Shown: positions 41,908 to 53,067, counted from the first letter of the stretch. The stretch: 64,000 nt of DNA from Microbacterium testaceum StLB037 (GCF_000202635.1 NC_015125.1:496001-560000); one strand, 5' to 3'. Numbers and translations: made by a program. Notes: generated by a model from the letters alone, not told the origin.

Positions 41908-42171
41908 CGGCCGCGAGACGGCGATGCCAAGCCCACACCGTCTGCCACGGCCCGAACGTCCGCGGCAGATCCCGCCAGGCTATCCCGGTCCGGTACCGGT
42001 AAACGATGCCCTCGACCATCGTCCGCGCGTCCGCGAACGGACGCCCCTTCCTACCCGTAGGCCCAGGGAGAAGATCAGCGATCAACACGAACTGATCATC
42101 CGAGAGCAACACGAAACGCGACACCCTGCCAGCATCTCAGCCAACACACCGACCAATTACAAGACACGCCC
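41233..42171 (-). mobile_element. IS5-family insertion sequence, 939 bp
   Basis: Perfect 15-base terminal inverted repeats GGGCGTGTCTTGTAA (41233-41247 and inverted at 42157-42171) bound the element. It is flanked on both sides by TA, a probable two-base target duplication. It holds a two-frame DDE transposase on the minus strand. The two-ORF layout resembles the IS427 type of IS5. Ends and coding frames are intact, suggesting a recent and possibly active insertion. Confidence 0.88.
41729..42124 (-). CDS. IS5-family transposase, upstream frame (N-terminal part)
   Basis: Encodes the N-terminal DUF4096-type domain (LLSDDQFVLIADLLPGPTGRKG, WRDLPRTFGPWQTVW) and the first catalytic Asp in SVDSTIARAHQHAT. 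The frame ends at 41729 shortly after TGGFVELHES. A run of six G on the minus strand (41769-41774) lies just where the two frames exchange similarity, a plausible programmed frameshift site. A one-base indel in that run is the alternative explanation. Confidence 0.83.
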   Translation of the reverse strand: MSRFVLLSDDQFVLIADLLPGPTGRKGRPFADARTMVEGIVYRYRTGIAWRDLPRTFGPWQTVWAWHRRLAADGTWDVVLDRLVSAADTAGAVDWSVSVDSTIARAHQHATNISRVTGGFVELHESATRAA

Positions 42172-42195
42172 TAGGTCTCCCTCCGTCCCCGCCGC

Positions 42196-42228
42196 CCGTT
42201 CGGGGCGCACTGATCACGCCCCGAACGG
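42196..42228 (+). terminator. apparent bcp terminator displaced by the IS
   Basis: A 12-base perfect stem (42196-42207 with 42217-42228) and nine-base loop. In the uninterrupted chromosome it would start about 23 bases after the bcp stop. It could also serve the convergent gene ending at 42272. Confidence 0.7.
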
Positions 42229-42271
42229 AGGGACGCGCCCCGAAACCCCTCCGGACCGTGCCCGGAAGGCG

Positions 42272-42658
42272 TCAGTTCGCGTCGTCATCGCGACGACGGG
42301 GGGCGGCCGCCCGGACGGCGAGAATCAGCAGGACCAGACCCACCACCGCGGGCACGGCGATCAGCAGCGCGACCGCCGGCGCAGCCCACTCCCCCGTGAT
42401 CGCGCCGAGCGCGACGGAGAGGATGAGCAGCTGCGTCACGATGCCGCCCGAACGTCCGGCTGACACCCCGCGTGCGGTGGCCACGCCGAAGGCCGCGACG
42501 ATGGCCGCGCCGATGACGGTGAGCACGATGAGGGCGATCGAGCTGACGACGGAATCGGTGTCGCCGCCGATGAGGGCGACCACCTGCCAGCCGGCGAGAG
42601 CCAGGATGCCGAGGGCTTCGAGGCCCAGGATCAGCGCGGCCGAGAGGCGGACAGGCAT
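42272..42658 (-). CDS. small four-helix membrane protein, 128 aa
   Basis: I do not recognise a family. Four hydrophobic helices (about residues 6-30, 38-62, 70-90 and 92-114) are joined by very short loops. A polar, acidic C-terminal tail (RRRDDDAN) follows. The ATG at 42658 is preceded by GGAGGG at eight bases spacing, which favours it over longer upstream frames. It lies between the IS and whiB1 and is divergent from whiB1. Confidence 0.75.
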   Translation of the reverse strand: MPVRLSAALILGLEALGILALAGWQVVALIGGDTDSVVSSIALIVLTVIGAAIVAAFGVATARGVSAGRSGGIVTQLLILSVALGAITGEWAAPAVALLIAVPAVVGLVLLILAVRAAAPRRRDDDAN

Positions 42659-42742
42659 CGGAACAGCCCTCCCGGCGGATCTCGTCACGCCGTTACGTTC
42701 TGGAAACCTACCGGTTACCTCTTGATCGTGCGGAATCGCTAT

Positions 42743-42832
42743 GGGAGCATGGAACAAGCCGTGTGCTCCCACAGCGAAGTGGGGCGAGCAATCGCTCGCG
42801 TTCCCACCAGGGTACCGGACCCGAAAGCCGGT
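42743..42832 (+). promoter_or_regulatory. structured leader upstream of whiB1
   Basis: Three hairpins in series can form before whiB1: 42743-42749 with 42764-42770; 42779-42783 with 42803-42807, enclosing 42785-42789 with 42794-42798; and 42814-42818 with 42828-42832. No start site can be placed, so whether the region is transcribed is uncertain. Confidence 0.35.
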
Positions 42833-42872
42833 GCCGAATCGACCACATTTTCTGTTACAAGGAGCACCCCCT

Positions 42873-43121
42873 ATGGATTGGCGCGACAAAGCAGCCTGCC
42901 TGACCGTCGACCCCGAACTGTTCTTCCCGGTCGGCAACACCGGCCCCGCGGTTGACCAGATCGAGAAGGCCAAGTCGGTCTGCGCACGCTGCACCGTCAC
43001 CGAGGTCTGCCTGCAGTACGCCCTCGAGTCCGGCCAGGACTCGGGCGTGTGGGGCGGTCTGAGCGAAGACGAGCGCCGCGCCCTCAAGCGCCGCGCCGCC
43101 CGGGCTCGCCGCGCGTCCTGA
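42873..43121 (+). CDS. whiB1: WhiB1-family iron-sulfur transcription factor, 82 aa
   Basis: Wbl proteins bind a [4Fe-4S] cluster that responds to NO and O2, associate with the principal sigma factor and control transcription. All four cluster cysteines are present: Cys9, Cys37, Cys40 and Cys46. The GVWGG turn is at 58-62 and a basic C-terminal tail (LKRRAARARR) contacts DNA. The N-terminus MDWRDKAACL..DPELFFPVGNTGPA and length match WhiB1 of mycobacteria, an essential member. AAGGAG at 42859-42864 precedes the ATG. Two strong hairpins follow. Confidence 0.95.
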   Translation: MDWRDKAACLTVDPELFFPVGNTGPAVDQIEKAKSVCARCTVTEVCLQYALESGQDSGVWGGLSEDERRALKRRAARARRAS

Positions 43122-43140
43122 CCTCACGGCATCCGCCGTT

Positions 43141-43176
43141 CGACGAAGCCCGTCCCTCCGGGGGCGGGCTTCGTCG
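43141..43176 (+). terminator. whiB1 terminator
   Basis: A 12-base perfect stem (43141-43152 with 43165-43176), 20 bases after the whiB1 stop, followed by TCGTTAT. Confidence 0.8.
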
Positions 43177-43235
43177 TCGTTATCGCGGGGGTCACTCGGC
43201 GCCGCCCGCGAGCCGGAGTACCTCGCAGGAATCGA

Positions 43236-43274
43236 CGAAGCTCGCAGATCCGACGGCGGATTCTGCGAGCTTCG
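43236..43274. terminator. second hairpin between whiB1 and pdtaS, likely pdtaS terminator
   Basis: A 13-base perfect stem (43236-43248 with 43262-43274) and 13-base loop, 25 bases beyond the pdtaS stop on the minus strand. Confidence 0.7.
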
Positions 43275-43299
43275 CGCGTATCTGCGAGAACGTCGCTCG

Positions 43300-44796
43300 T
43301 CAGACGGACGAGCCCCCGATGTAGCGCAGCGGGATCTCGATCGTCACCTCGGTGCCGCTTCCCATCAGGGTGTGCCAGTCGATCGTGCCGCCGAGCTCGC
43401 CCTGGATGAGCGTGCGGACGATCTGCGTGCCGAGACCGCGCCCGACCTGCCCTTCGGGAAGCCCGACGCCGGTGTCACGGACGCTGACCGCGAGCACCTC
43501 GTCGCTGCGCTCCGCCGCGATCTCGACGTCGCCCTCCTGCCCCGCGAGTCCGTGCTCGACGGCGTTGGTGACGAGCTCGGTGAGAGCGAGGGCGAGCGGT
43601 GTCGCGAACTGGCTCGGCAGGGTGCCGAACTGACCGGTGGTGCGGGTGCGTGCGCGGGTGTTGGGCGCGGCCGCGACCTCGGCCACGAGCTTGAGCACGC
43701 GGGCGAACACATCGTCGAAATCGACGTTCTGCGCGAGGCCCTCCGACAGCGTGTCGTGGACCACCGCGATGGCGGAGACGCGACGCATGGCCTGGGTCAG
43801 CGCGTCGCGCGCCTCGTCCGAGTGCGTCCGGCGGGCCTGGATGCGCAGGAGGGAGGCGACCGTCTGAAGGTTGTTCTTGACCCGGTGGTGGATCTCGCGG
43901 ATCGTCGCGTCCTTGGTGATGAGCTCCTGCTCCTGGTGGCGGATCTCGGTCACGTCGCGGCTGAGGACGATCGCACCGACGCGCGTGCCGCGATCGCGCA
44001 GCGGGATGGTGCGCAGCGACACCTGGACGCCTCGCGCTTCCATGTCGGCGCGCCACGGTGCGCGGCCGCTCACGACGACCGGGAGCGATTCATCGACGTC
44101 CTGCCGCTTGGCGGGGAGGATGCGCGCGGTCACCTCGGCGAGAGACTCCCCCTCGAGTTCGTCGTCGAAGCCCATGCGGTTGAACGCCGAGAGCGCGTTG
44201 GGGCTCGCGAAGGTGGTGATGCCGTCGACGTCGAGCCGGATCAGCCCGTCCGACGCGCGCGGAGCACCGCGACGAGGGGCGGTCGGTGCGGCGAGGTCGG
44301 GGAACTCCGCCGAGGCGATCATGCCGAACAGGTCGTCGGCGCAGTCGTTGAAGGTGATCTGCTGGCGCGACGGAGTCCGCGTCTCGCCGAGGTTGGTGTG
44401 GCGCGTGAGCACGCCGACGGTGGTCACCGCGTTGCCCTCCCTCGAGAGTTCGCGCACGATGGGGACCGCGCGGACGCGCGTGGGCGTCTCCTCGAACCAG
44501 TCGGGGGATGCCGAGTCGACGATGCGCCCGCTCTGGAACGCGTCGCGCACCTGCGTGCGCCACTGCGGGCGGACCCGGTCACCGACGATGTCGCGGTAGA
44601 ACAGCGTGGCCGCTCCCCCGGGCCGCGTGTGCGCGACGGCGACGAACGAGTCGTCGGGCGTCGGCACCCAGATCACGATGTCGGCGAAGGCGAGGTCGGC
44701 GAGGAGCTGACCGTCGCCGGCGAGTCGGTGCAGCCACTCGACGTCCGCCTCACTGGCACGACCCTGGGCGTAGACGAGTTCACTGAGTGTCGACAC
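43300..44796 (-). CDS. pdtaS: PdtaS-type sensor histidine kinase, 498 aa
   Basis: A soluble HisKA_2-type kinase. Residues about 5-165 form a GAF-like domain, about 180-285 a PAS domain, then the phosphoacceptor box EIHHRVKNNLQTVASLL with His303, which matches the position known in mycobacterial PdtaS, and a HATPase domain (about 395-490: ELVTNAVEHG, DTGVGLPEG, GRGLGTQIV). In mycobacteria it phosphorylates PdtaR, an ANTAR RNA-binding antiterminator, and senses metals and NO; pdtaR is not in this window. The GTG start at 44796 has TAGTGT ending seven bases upstream, and the GGAGAG directly abutting it is too close to be a ribosome site. Confidence 0.93.
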   Translation of the reverse strand: MSTLSELVYAQGRASEADVEWLHRLAGDGQLLADLAFADIVIWVPTPDDSFVAVAHTRPGGAATLFYRDIVGDRVRPQWRTQVRDAFQSGRIVDSASPDWFEETPTRVRAVPIVRELSREGNAVTTVGVLTRHTNLGETRTPSRQQITFNDCADDLFGMIASAEFPDLAAPTAPRRGAPRASDGLIRLDVDGITTFASPNALSAFNRMGFDDELEGESLAEVTARILPAKRQDVDESLPVVVSGRAPWRADMEARGVQVSLRTIPLRDRGTRVGAIVLSRDVTEIRHQEQELITKDATIREIHHRVKNNLQTVASLLRIQARRTHSDEARDALTQAMRRVSAIAVVHDTLSEGLAQNVDFDDVFARVLKLVAEVAAAPNTRARTRTTGQFGTLPSQFATPLALALTELVTNAVEHGLAGQEGDVEIAAERSDEVLAVSVRDTGVGLPEGQVGRGLGTQIVRTLIQGELGGTIDWHTLMGSGTEVTIEIPLRYIGGSSV

Positions 44797-44802
44797 CTCT
44801 CC

Positions 44803-44808
44803 ACACTA
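44803..44808 (-). promoter_or_regulatory. -10 element of pdtaS (leaderless)
   Basis: TAGTGT on the minus strand ends seven bases before the GTG at 44796. Confidence 0.5.
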
Positions 44809-44931
44809 AAGGGCGGTGCCTTCTTCGACGGCTCGCAGCGCGATCCGCTTCCCCTGTTTTCCGCGGTCGGTCTCCCCCTGGGATCGGCGGGCGTGGTGCG
44901 GGTGAAGCCGCTCCCCCGGCCAAACGGCGGA

Positions 44932-44937
44932 CATAAT
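44932..44937 (+). promoter_or_regulatory. -10 element of the HTH gene (leaderless)
   Basis: CATAAT ends seven bases before GTG 44944, unusually AT-rich for this DNA. Confidence 0.45.
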
Positions 44938-44943
44938 GAGGGC

Positions 44944-45225
44944 GTGACCGATATGAGTTCACCTGCGAGCCGATACCTGGATCCGGATGCCGTCGCCGAA
45001 CGCCTCGGAATCACGCGGGACGAGGTGCTCTCGCTCGTCGAACGCGGCGAGATCCGGGCGATCGAGGTCGGCGATCCCGCGCGCTGGCGCCTCGACGCGG
45101 AAAGCGTCGCCTCGTACATCGACGACCGCATCGAGGTCGCCCGTCGCTCCGCGCTCTGGCGGCAATCGCAGGAGGCGAGTTTCCCCGAACTGTGGGGCGA
45201 AGGGCAGATCCGCCACCCGGATTGA
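44944..45225 (+). CDS. MerR/excisionase-like helix-turn-helix protein, 93 aa
   Basis: A small DNA-binding protein: YLDPDAVAERLGITRDEVLSLVERGEIRAIEVGDPARWRLDAESVASYIDD is a winged helix-turn-helix of the excisionase/BldC type, followed by a short acidic, aromatic tail. BldC-like proteins bind DNA cooperatively and regulate development or stress genes; relatives often sit beside pdtaS and whiB1 in actinobacteria. The GTG at 44944 fits a leaderless transcript. An ATG three codons later (44953), with GAGG upstream, is the alternative start. Confidence 0.85.
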   Translation: MTDMSSPASRYLDPDAVAERLGITRDEVLSLVERGEIRAIEVGDPARWRLDAESVASYIDDRIEVARRSALWRQSQEASFPELWGEGQIRHPD

Positions 45226-45358
45226 GCGCTCCTCCCCGTGCATTCACCCTGCGTTTCTTTTCCACAACCTGAGGGCTTCGCCCCGGGGGCGGGGGTGGCG
45301 GTGTCCTACTGTCGAGCCACCAAGCCCGCTCTGACCGCCCGTGACCCAGGAGGAACGC

Positions 45359-45793
45359 ATGACCGTTCCACTCTCGATCGTCGATTCACCCGTCGGCGCA
45401 TCCCCCTCGTACGCGGAAGACTTCTTCGCTCCGCAGAAGACCTCGGCGGCGCGGCTGCCCCGCGCCGACGTCTTCACGCGCAACATCGTCCGCGGGGTGT
45501 TCGAGGTCCTCGCGGGCGTGCGCGAGGTCGAGCAACTCGCGCGGTGGACGTCGGAGGAGGTCTACCGCTCCCTCGTCGTGCGCGCCAGCCTCGCCAAACG
45601 CGCGCGCAGCGCCCGAGGAGTACCCGTTCCTCGCGACATCCACGAGATCCGCAGCGTTCACCTCTTCTCCCCGGCCGACGGCGTCTACGAAGCGACCGTC
45701 ACCGCCGCGGCACGCGCACGCACCCGCGCCGTCGCCCTGCGCCTCGAGGGCATCGACGGCCGCTGGCGCGTCACTGCCCTCGCCCTGCTCTGA
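45359..45793 (+). CDS. Rv3235-family protein, 144 aa
   Basis: The C-terminal two thirds, from NIVRGVFEVLAGVREVEQLARW through SVHLFSPADGVYEATVTAAARARTRAVALRLE to a final RWRVTALALL, match the Rv3235 family, a small soluble actinobacterial group of unknown function usually encoded near secA. The N-terminal 40 residues are variable. AGGAGGA precedes the ATG at good spacing. It converges on the aminotransferase gene with a three-base gap and no terminator. Confidence 0.8.
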   Translation: MTVPLSIVDSPVGASPSYAEDFFAPQKTSAARLPRADVFTRNIVRGVFEVLAGVREVEQLARWTSEEVYRSLVVRASLAKRARSARGVPVPRDIHEIRSVHLFSPADGVYEATVTAAARARTRAVALRLEGIDGRWRVTALALL

Positions 45794-45796
45794 CGC

Positions 45797-47023
45797 TCAG
45801 GGGCGCCACGACGCGAGGAAGTTGCCCAGCCTCTCGATCGCATCGCTGATGACCCGCGCCTCGGGCAAGGTCACGATCCGCACGTGGTCGGTCGCCGGCC
45901 AGTTGAAGCCGGAGCCCTGAACGAGGAGGACGTGCTCCGCCACGAGGAAATCGCGCACGAACTTCGCGTCGTCGGGGATCTCGTAGACGTCCGGGTCGAA
46001 CCGCGGGAACGCGTAGAGCGCGCCCCGCGGCATCACGCACGAGACGCCGGGAATGGCTTCGAGGCCCTGCCAGGCGGCATCCCTCTGTTCGTGCAGACGA
46101 CCGGACGGAGCGATCAGCGCGTCGATCGACTGCACGCCCGAGAGCGCGGCCTGCACCGCGAACTGCGCCGGCACGTTCGGGCACAGACGCGTGGATGCCA
46201 GCAGGTTGATGCCGTGCAGGAATCCCTCGGCGTGGCTCTTCGGGCCCGTGATCGCGAGCCACCCGGAGCGATACCCCGCCACGCGGTACGTCTTGGACAG
46301 CCCGTTGAAGGTGAGCACCAGCAGGTCTGGCGCAACCGTGGCCATCGGGATGTGCACCGCGTCATCGAACAGGATGCGGTCGTAGATCTCGTCGGCGAGG
46401 ACCAGCAGGGAGTGCTCCCGCGCGATGTCGGCGATGCCCTCGAGCACCTCACGCGAGTACACCGCACCGGTGGGGTTGTTCGGGTTGATCACGACGATCG
46501 CCTTGGTCCGCGGGGTCACCTTCGAGCGGATGTCCTCCAGGTCGGGCTGCCATTCACGGGACTCGTCGCACAGGTAGTGCACGGGGGTGCCGCCGCCGAG
46601 GCTCGTCATCGCGGTCCACAGCGGGTAGTCGGGAGCGGGGATGAGGACTTCGTCGCCCTCGTCCAGGAGCGCCTGCATGGTCATCGTGATCAGCTCGGAC
46701 ACGCCGTTGCCGAGATACACGTCATCGGGGTCGAGGTGCGGGAAGCCGGGCTCCTCCTCGTACCGCGAGACCACCGCGCGCCGTGCCGACAGCACACCGC
46801 GGCTGTCGCTGTACCCGTGCGCGTTCGGCACCGCCGCGATCATGTCGCGCACGATCTGATGCGGTGCCTCGAACCCGAAGATCGCGGGGTTGCCGGTGTT
46901 CAGCTTGAGGATCGCGTGCCCCTCGGCCTCGAGTCGGTCTGCCTCGACGAGGGCCTCTCCACGGATCTCGTAGAGGACATCCTTCAACTTCGACGACTGA
47001 TCGAGGGGGCGCAACGGGCTCAT
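45797..47023 (-). CDS. class I/II aminotransferase, AlaA-like, 408 aa
   Basis: A fold-type I PLP enzyme. It has LKLNTGNPAIFGFEAP near the N-terminus, YSDSRGVLSARRAV, the NPNNPTGAVYS cofactor region, the DEIYDRILFD strand, and the Schiff-base lysine in LSKTYRVAGYRSGW. This combination resembles glutamate-pyruvate aminotransferase AlaA and actinobacterial AspC relatives. Alanine synthesis from pyruvate and glutamate is the likely reaction. The ATG at 47023 gives the usual MSPLRPL start; TATCCT ends seven bases upstream. Confidence 0.9.
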   Translation of the reverse strand: MSPLRPLDQSSKLKDVLYEIRGEALVEADRLEAEGHAILKLNTGNPAIFGFEAPHQIVRDMIAAVPNAHGYSDSRGVLSARRAVVSRYEEEPGFPHLDPDDVYLGNGVSELITMTMQALLDEGDEVLIPAPDYPLWTAMTSLGGGTPVHYLCDESREWQPDLEDIRSKVTPRTKAIVVINPNNPTGAVYSREVLEGIADIAREHSLLVLADEIYDRILFDDAVHIPMATVAPDLLVLTFNGLSKTYRVAGYRSGWLAITGPKSHAEGFLHGINLLASTRLCPNVPAQFAVQAALSGVQSIDALIAPSGRLHEQRDAAWQGLEAIPGVSCVMPRGALYAFPRFDPDVYEIPDDAKFVRDFLVAEHVLLVQGSGFNWPATDHVRIVTLPEARVISDAIERLGNFLASWRP

Positions 47024-47029
47024 CGGTTC

Positions 47030-47035
47030 AGGATA
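47030..47035 (-). promoter_or_regulatory. -10 element of the aminotransferase gene (leaderless)
   Basis: TATCCT on the minus strand ends seven bases before the ATG at 47023. Confidence 0.5.
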
Positions 47036-47086
47036 TCCCCGCGCCCTCAGAGCCAATCGACACCGGGTGGACTGCGCGTGGACAAG

Positions 47087-47128
47087 CGGATGCCGCGCCC
47101 CCGACGAGCGTCAGGGGCGCGGCATCCG
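47087..47128 (-). terminator. secA terminator
   Basis: A perfect 15-base stem (47087-47101 with 47114-47128) and 12-base loop, eight bases after the secA stop. Both arms carry the GGATGCC/GGCATCC heptamer. Confidence 0.85.
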
Positions 47129-47136
47129 TGTGTCTG

Positions 47137-49941
<2,805 letters not shown>

Positions 49942-50102
49942 GAAGCATCTCCATCTGTCGGGTGCGGCGCCCGTGCGGACGCCGGCCTGCGAACAGGCAT
50001 ACATCGCCCATGTTATCCGTGTTACCCGTTCGTGACCTGCGAGCCCGCAAGAAGACCTCGCGCCCGCAGCGAACACACGGCTCCCTCCTCGATCACGCGG
50101 CC

Positions 50103-50108
50103 TAGGAT
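50103..50108 (+). promoter_or_regulatory. -10 element of the coiled-coil protein gene (leaderless)
   Basis: TAGGAT ends seven bases before the ATG at 50115, identical in sequence and spacing to the element of the GT87-like gene. Confidence 0.5.
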
Positions 50109-50114
50109 CGTGCC

Positions 50115-51434
50115 ATGGCCGGTTTCTGGGGCAGACGAAAGCGCGAAGAACAGGATGCCGCGGACGCCGATCTGGCGCGACGGGCGGAGCTGGCGATCGT
50201 CGCGGCGGACGAGCGCGTGCGACTCACCTCGGACGAACTCGACTTCGCCCGCGCGGAGCTCGGCGACAAGGCCACGGAAGACCTCGCCGCGGCACTCGAT
50301 TCGGTGAAGACGCACCTGGCCGAAGCGTTCCAGCTGCACCAGCTGAACCACGACGAGATCCCCGACACGGCGGAAGAGCTGCGCACCCGTAACGCGCGCA
50401 TCATCCAGCTGTCGAAGTGGGCCGAGGACCTGCTGGAAGAGCGCACTCTCGTTCTGCAGCCGAAGATCGATGCCGTGCGCCGCGCCCCCGAGATCCTCGC
50501 GCGCGTGCGTGCGGATCGCGAGCGCCTGGCTGAGCGCGTGCCGCACGCCCGCGAGGTGGTGGAGCGCCTCGCCCACCGCTACAGCGACACGGCGCTGCAG
50601 CAGATCGGCGGAAACCCCGACGAGATCGACCAGCTGCTGGACTTCGCCGTGCACACCGCCGGCGTCTCCGAACGCCGACGCGAGGCGGGACAACGCGAGC
50701 AGGCCTCCGTCGCCCTCGAAGCCGCCACGGAAGCCGTGCGTCGCGCCGAGTCGCTGCTCGACGCGGTCGACACTTTCGAGATCGAGGCTCTGCGCGCCGA
50801 GTCCACTCTGGCGGCCGTCATCGACGACTCCCGCGGAGATCTCGCCGAGGCCCGGCGCGGACCGATGACCCCGATCGTCACGCAGGCGATGGTGAACCTC
50901 GAGCGCGCGCTCGCGTCTCTTCCCCCGGCCGGCTCGCGGACGGACCCGTTCAGCTCGCTCTCGGTGCTGCGTCAGGCCAACGCCGAACTCGACCTCGCGC
51001 GGGAGCGGGCGGCGCGGCCCGTCCCCTCGCAGGAGCAGGTCGAACACGCCATCGACGACGCCGACCGACAACTCGCGGTCGCCCGCGGACTCATCACCGG
51101 GCACCGTGGCTGGATCGGCGCCGACGCGCGCACGCGGTTCGTCGAGGCCGAACGCCTCCGGGCCGGTCTCCCCCTCGGCCCCGTCGCCGAGGACGACCGG
51201 GAGACGGCGCTGGCGACGGCGCGCCGCACCGGCGCTCTCGCCGCCGAAGCTCTGCAGATCGCCCAGCGCGACATCGAGCAGTCCCGCCCCTCCGACTGGG
51301 GCGACGGTGGAGGCGGCGGCTGGGGAGGCGGCTACGGTCGCGGAGGCGGTGGCGGTGGCGGCGGCAACATGGTCGGCGGCATGCTCGGGGGCCTCGTGAT
51401 CGGATCGCTCCTCGGCGACATCTTCGACGGCTGA
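50115..51434 (+). CDS. coiled-coil protein with Gly-rich, hydrophobic C-terminus, 439 aa
   Basis: No named family is recognised. After a basic start ([10 protein letters not shown]) the protein is almost entirely charged, Ala/Glu-rich helix with heptad pattern to about residue 385. A Gly/Trp/Tyr segment (about 388-418, with runs of Gly) follows, and then a short hydrophobic tail [17 protein letters not shown] that may insert in membrane. The helical part resembles the C-terminal half of actinobacterial TPM-domain proteins, but the TPM domain itself is missing; it also recalls PspA-like proteins. It is divergent from secA. Confidence 0.8.
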   Translation: MAGFWGRRKREEQDAADADLARRAELAIVAADERVRLTSDELDFARAELGDKATEDLAAALDSVKTHLAEAFQLHQLNHDEIPDTAEELRTRNARIIQLSKWAEDLLEERTLVLQPKIDAVRRAPEILARVRADRERLAERVPHAREVVERLAHRYSDTALQQIGGNPDEIDQLLDFAVHTAGVSERRREAGQREQASVALEAATEAVRRAESLLDAVDTFEIEALRAESTLAAVIDDSRGDLAEARRGPMTPIVTQAMVNLERALASLPPAGSRTDPFSSLSVLRQANAELDLARERAARPVPSQEQVEHAIDDADRQLAVARGLITGHRGWIGADARTRFVEAERLRAGLPLGPVAEDDRETALATARRTGALAAEALQIAQRDIEQSRPSDWGDGGGGGWGGGYGRGGGGGGGGNMVGGMLGGLVIGSLLGDIFDG

Positions 51435-51450
51435 GACCGTTCGTACACAG

Positions 51451-51488
51451 AAGGGGAGCCCCCGGCCGAGCGGCCGGGGGCTCCCCTT
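51451..51488. terminator. bidirectional terminator between coiled-coil gene and hpf
   Basis: An 18-base perfect stem (51451-51468 with 51471-51488) around two bases, the longest uninterrupted hairpin in the window, serving both convergent genes. Confidence 0.9.
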
Positions 51489-51498
51489 TCACCGTGCG

Positions 51499-52158
51499 TC
51501 AGGAAGCGACGGCCTGCGGCGGCGCCTGCGTCGACAGCGCGATCACGCCGTAGTCCCAGCCCTTGCGGCGGTAGACCACGCTCGGGTGATCGGTACGCGC
51601 GTCGATGAAGAGGAAGAAGTCGTGGCCGACGAGTTCCATGCGGTCGACGGCCTCTTCGGCGGTCATCCACTCGGCACCGAACTCCTTCTCGCGGATCACG
51701 ACCGGCGAGTAGTCCTCCTCGGTGTCCGAATCGTTCTGCACGGGGACTTCGCCCGTGGCGACCGCGCGCAGGACATCGACGGAGGCCGGCTGCACGTCGA
51801 TGCCGGAGAGCTCGCCGGTGCCCTTCTCGAACTTCGCGCCGCGGGGGTGGTTGCGCGCGTCGATGCGCTTGTCCTTAGCCCGGCGGATCTGCTCCGAGAT
51901 CTTGTCGACCGCGAGGTCGAGGGCGGCGAACTTGTCCGCGTCGGTCGCCTCCGCGCGCACGACCGGGCCCTTGCCGTCGAGAGTCAGTTCGACGGTGTCA
52001 TCCTCCATACGCCCGTTGCGATACGAGCGATGAGTGACCTTGACCTCGAGCGCCTGCGCTCGAGGGGCCAGGTGCTCGATACGGCTCACCTTTTCTTCGA
52101 CCACCGAGCGGAAACGATCGGTGATACCGACTCCCACGCCGACGATGTTGGTGTCCAT
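51499..52158 (-). CDS. hpf: ribosome hibernation promoting factor, long form, 219 aa
   Basis: The N-terminal RaiA/HPF domain (about 1-105) binds the 30S decoding region, and the C-terminal domain (about 160-210: REKEFGAEWMTAEEAVDRM, HDFFLFIDARTDHPSVVYRRK) dimerises ribosomes to 100S particles under starvation or hypoxia. An acidic linker joins them. The start follows an excellent AAGGAGGTC site. A hairpin lies in the leader. The location between secA and comF is conserved in actinobacteria. Confidence 0.93.
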   Translation of the reverse strand: MDTNIVGVGVGITDRFRSVVEEKVSRIEHLAPRAQALEVKVTHRSYRNGRMEDDTVELTLDGKGPVVRAEATDADKFAALDLAVDKISEQIRRAKDKRIDARNHPRGAKFEKGTGELSGIDVQPASVDVLRAVATGEVPVQNDSDTEEDYSPVVIREKEFGAEWMTAEEAVDRMELVGHDFFLFIDARTDHPSVVYRRKGWDYGVIALSTQAPPQAVAS

Positions 52159-52178
52159 CCGTGACCTCCTTGTTCCGG

Positions 52179-52203
52179 GTTCTGCCCGGTCTAAGGGCAG
52201 AAC
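52179..52203 (-). promoter_or_regulatory. hairpin in the hpf leader / downstream of comF
   Basis: A nine-base perfect stem (52179-52187 with 52195-52203) and seven-base loop, 20 bases upstream of the hpf ATG. It could be a comF terminator, a read-through attenuator or an mRNA-stability element. Confidence 0.5.
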
Positions 52204-52298
52204 ATCCGTCGCCTTCAGTCATCCCCACGCTAGTAGGGCGACCCTCTCGTGTCACGCTCTCGCCGTCATTTCGTCACCCGTCCTTATCTTTCGTATGA

Positions 52299-52970
52299 TC
52301 ACGCTCCGCGGTCCCGGTGACGGGGCGTGTGAGCCAACGTCACCGCGATCACGCGGCCGGCACCCGCGACGCGCACGGCACGCGCCGCGTCGTCCAGCGT
52401 GGCGCCGGTCGTGACGACATCGTCGATCAGGACGACATCGCGGCCGCGGACGGGGCGCGAGACGAACACCCCGCCGACGTTGGCCCGACGGGCAGCGCGA
52501 TCCAGGCCGCGCTGGTCGCGCGGCGACCGCGCGACCCGCAGCAACGGCACAGGTCTCCACCCGCTCCGACGCACGAGGAGATCGACGGGGCGGTAGCCGC
52601 GGCGTCGGTATGCGGCGCGCGAGGAGGGCACGGTCGTCACGACCGCATCGTCTCCGACCGCCTCGGCGAGCACCGAGGCGATCACCGAGGCGAGCGCCGG
52701 CGCGAGCGCGCGTGCCAGGGACGTGCGCCCCTCCTCCTTCAGCGCGCGGAGGACCCGCGCGGGCACTCCGGAGAACTCCAGCGCGCTGGTCACCGCCAGC
52801 CCCGCCTCGGTGCGACGGTGGTGGGGGGATGCGGCCAGGGCCGCGCGGCATCCGGAGCACAGTCCCACGTCGACGAGTCCGCACCCCGCGCAGGCGATGG
52901 GCAGCCAGAACGTCAGGGCGTCGTGCAGCGCAGCGACGACCGCCTTCGGGGGAACCGCGTGGGAGGACAT
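52299..52970 (-). CDS. comF: ComF family phosphoribosyltransferase-like protein, 223 aa
   Basis: An N-terminal four-cysteine zinc site (CAGCGLVDVGLCSGC) and a C-terminal type I phosphoribosyltransferase domain with the PRPP motif VVLIDDVVTTGATL. ComF is needed for DNA uptake in naturally competent bacteria; in others its role is unclear. The ATG at 52970 gives the usual length; the long frame extending upstream has no family similarity. GAGCAT ends seven bases before the start. Confidence 0.88.
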   Translation of the reverse strand: MSSHAVPPKAVVAALHDALTFWLPIACAGCGLVDVGLCSGCRAALAASPHHRRTEAGLAVTSALEFSGVPARVLRALKEEGRTSLARALAPALASVIASVLAEAVGDDAVVTTVPSSRAAYRRRGYRPVDLLVRRSGWRPVPLLRVARSPRDQRGLDRAARRANVGGVFVSRPVRGRDVVLIDDVVTTGATLDDAARAVRVAGAGRVIAVTLAHTPRHRDRGA

Positions 52971-53067
52971 GCGCCCATGCTCACCGATCGAGGCCCTTCC
53001 GCGGGGCCGGCCTTCGTCGATCCGGGGAGAGCCGGGTACGTCGCCTCTCTGGGGAGGAACCGCACCG

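Noticed and set aside
41230..42124. Transposase as a frameshifted pseudogene
   Set aside because: Intact ends, TIRs and catalytic residues and the G6 junction fit a two-frame IS5 element; kept as functional, with doubt stated.
49942..50076. 45-residue N-terminal extension of SecA
   Set aside because: SecA proteins start at the [10 protein letters not shown] segment, which has its own GTG and ribosome site.
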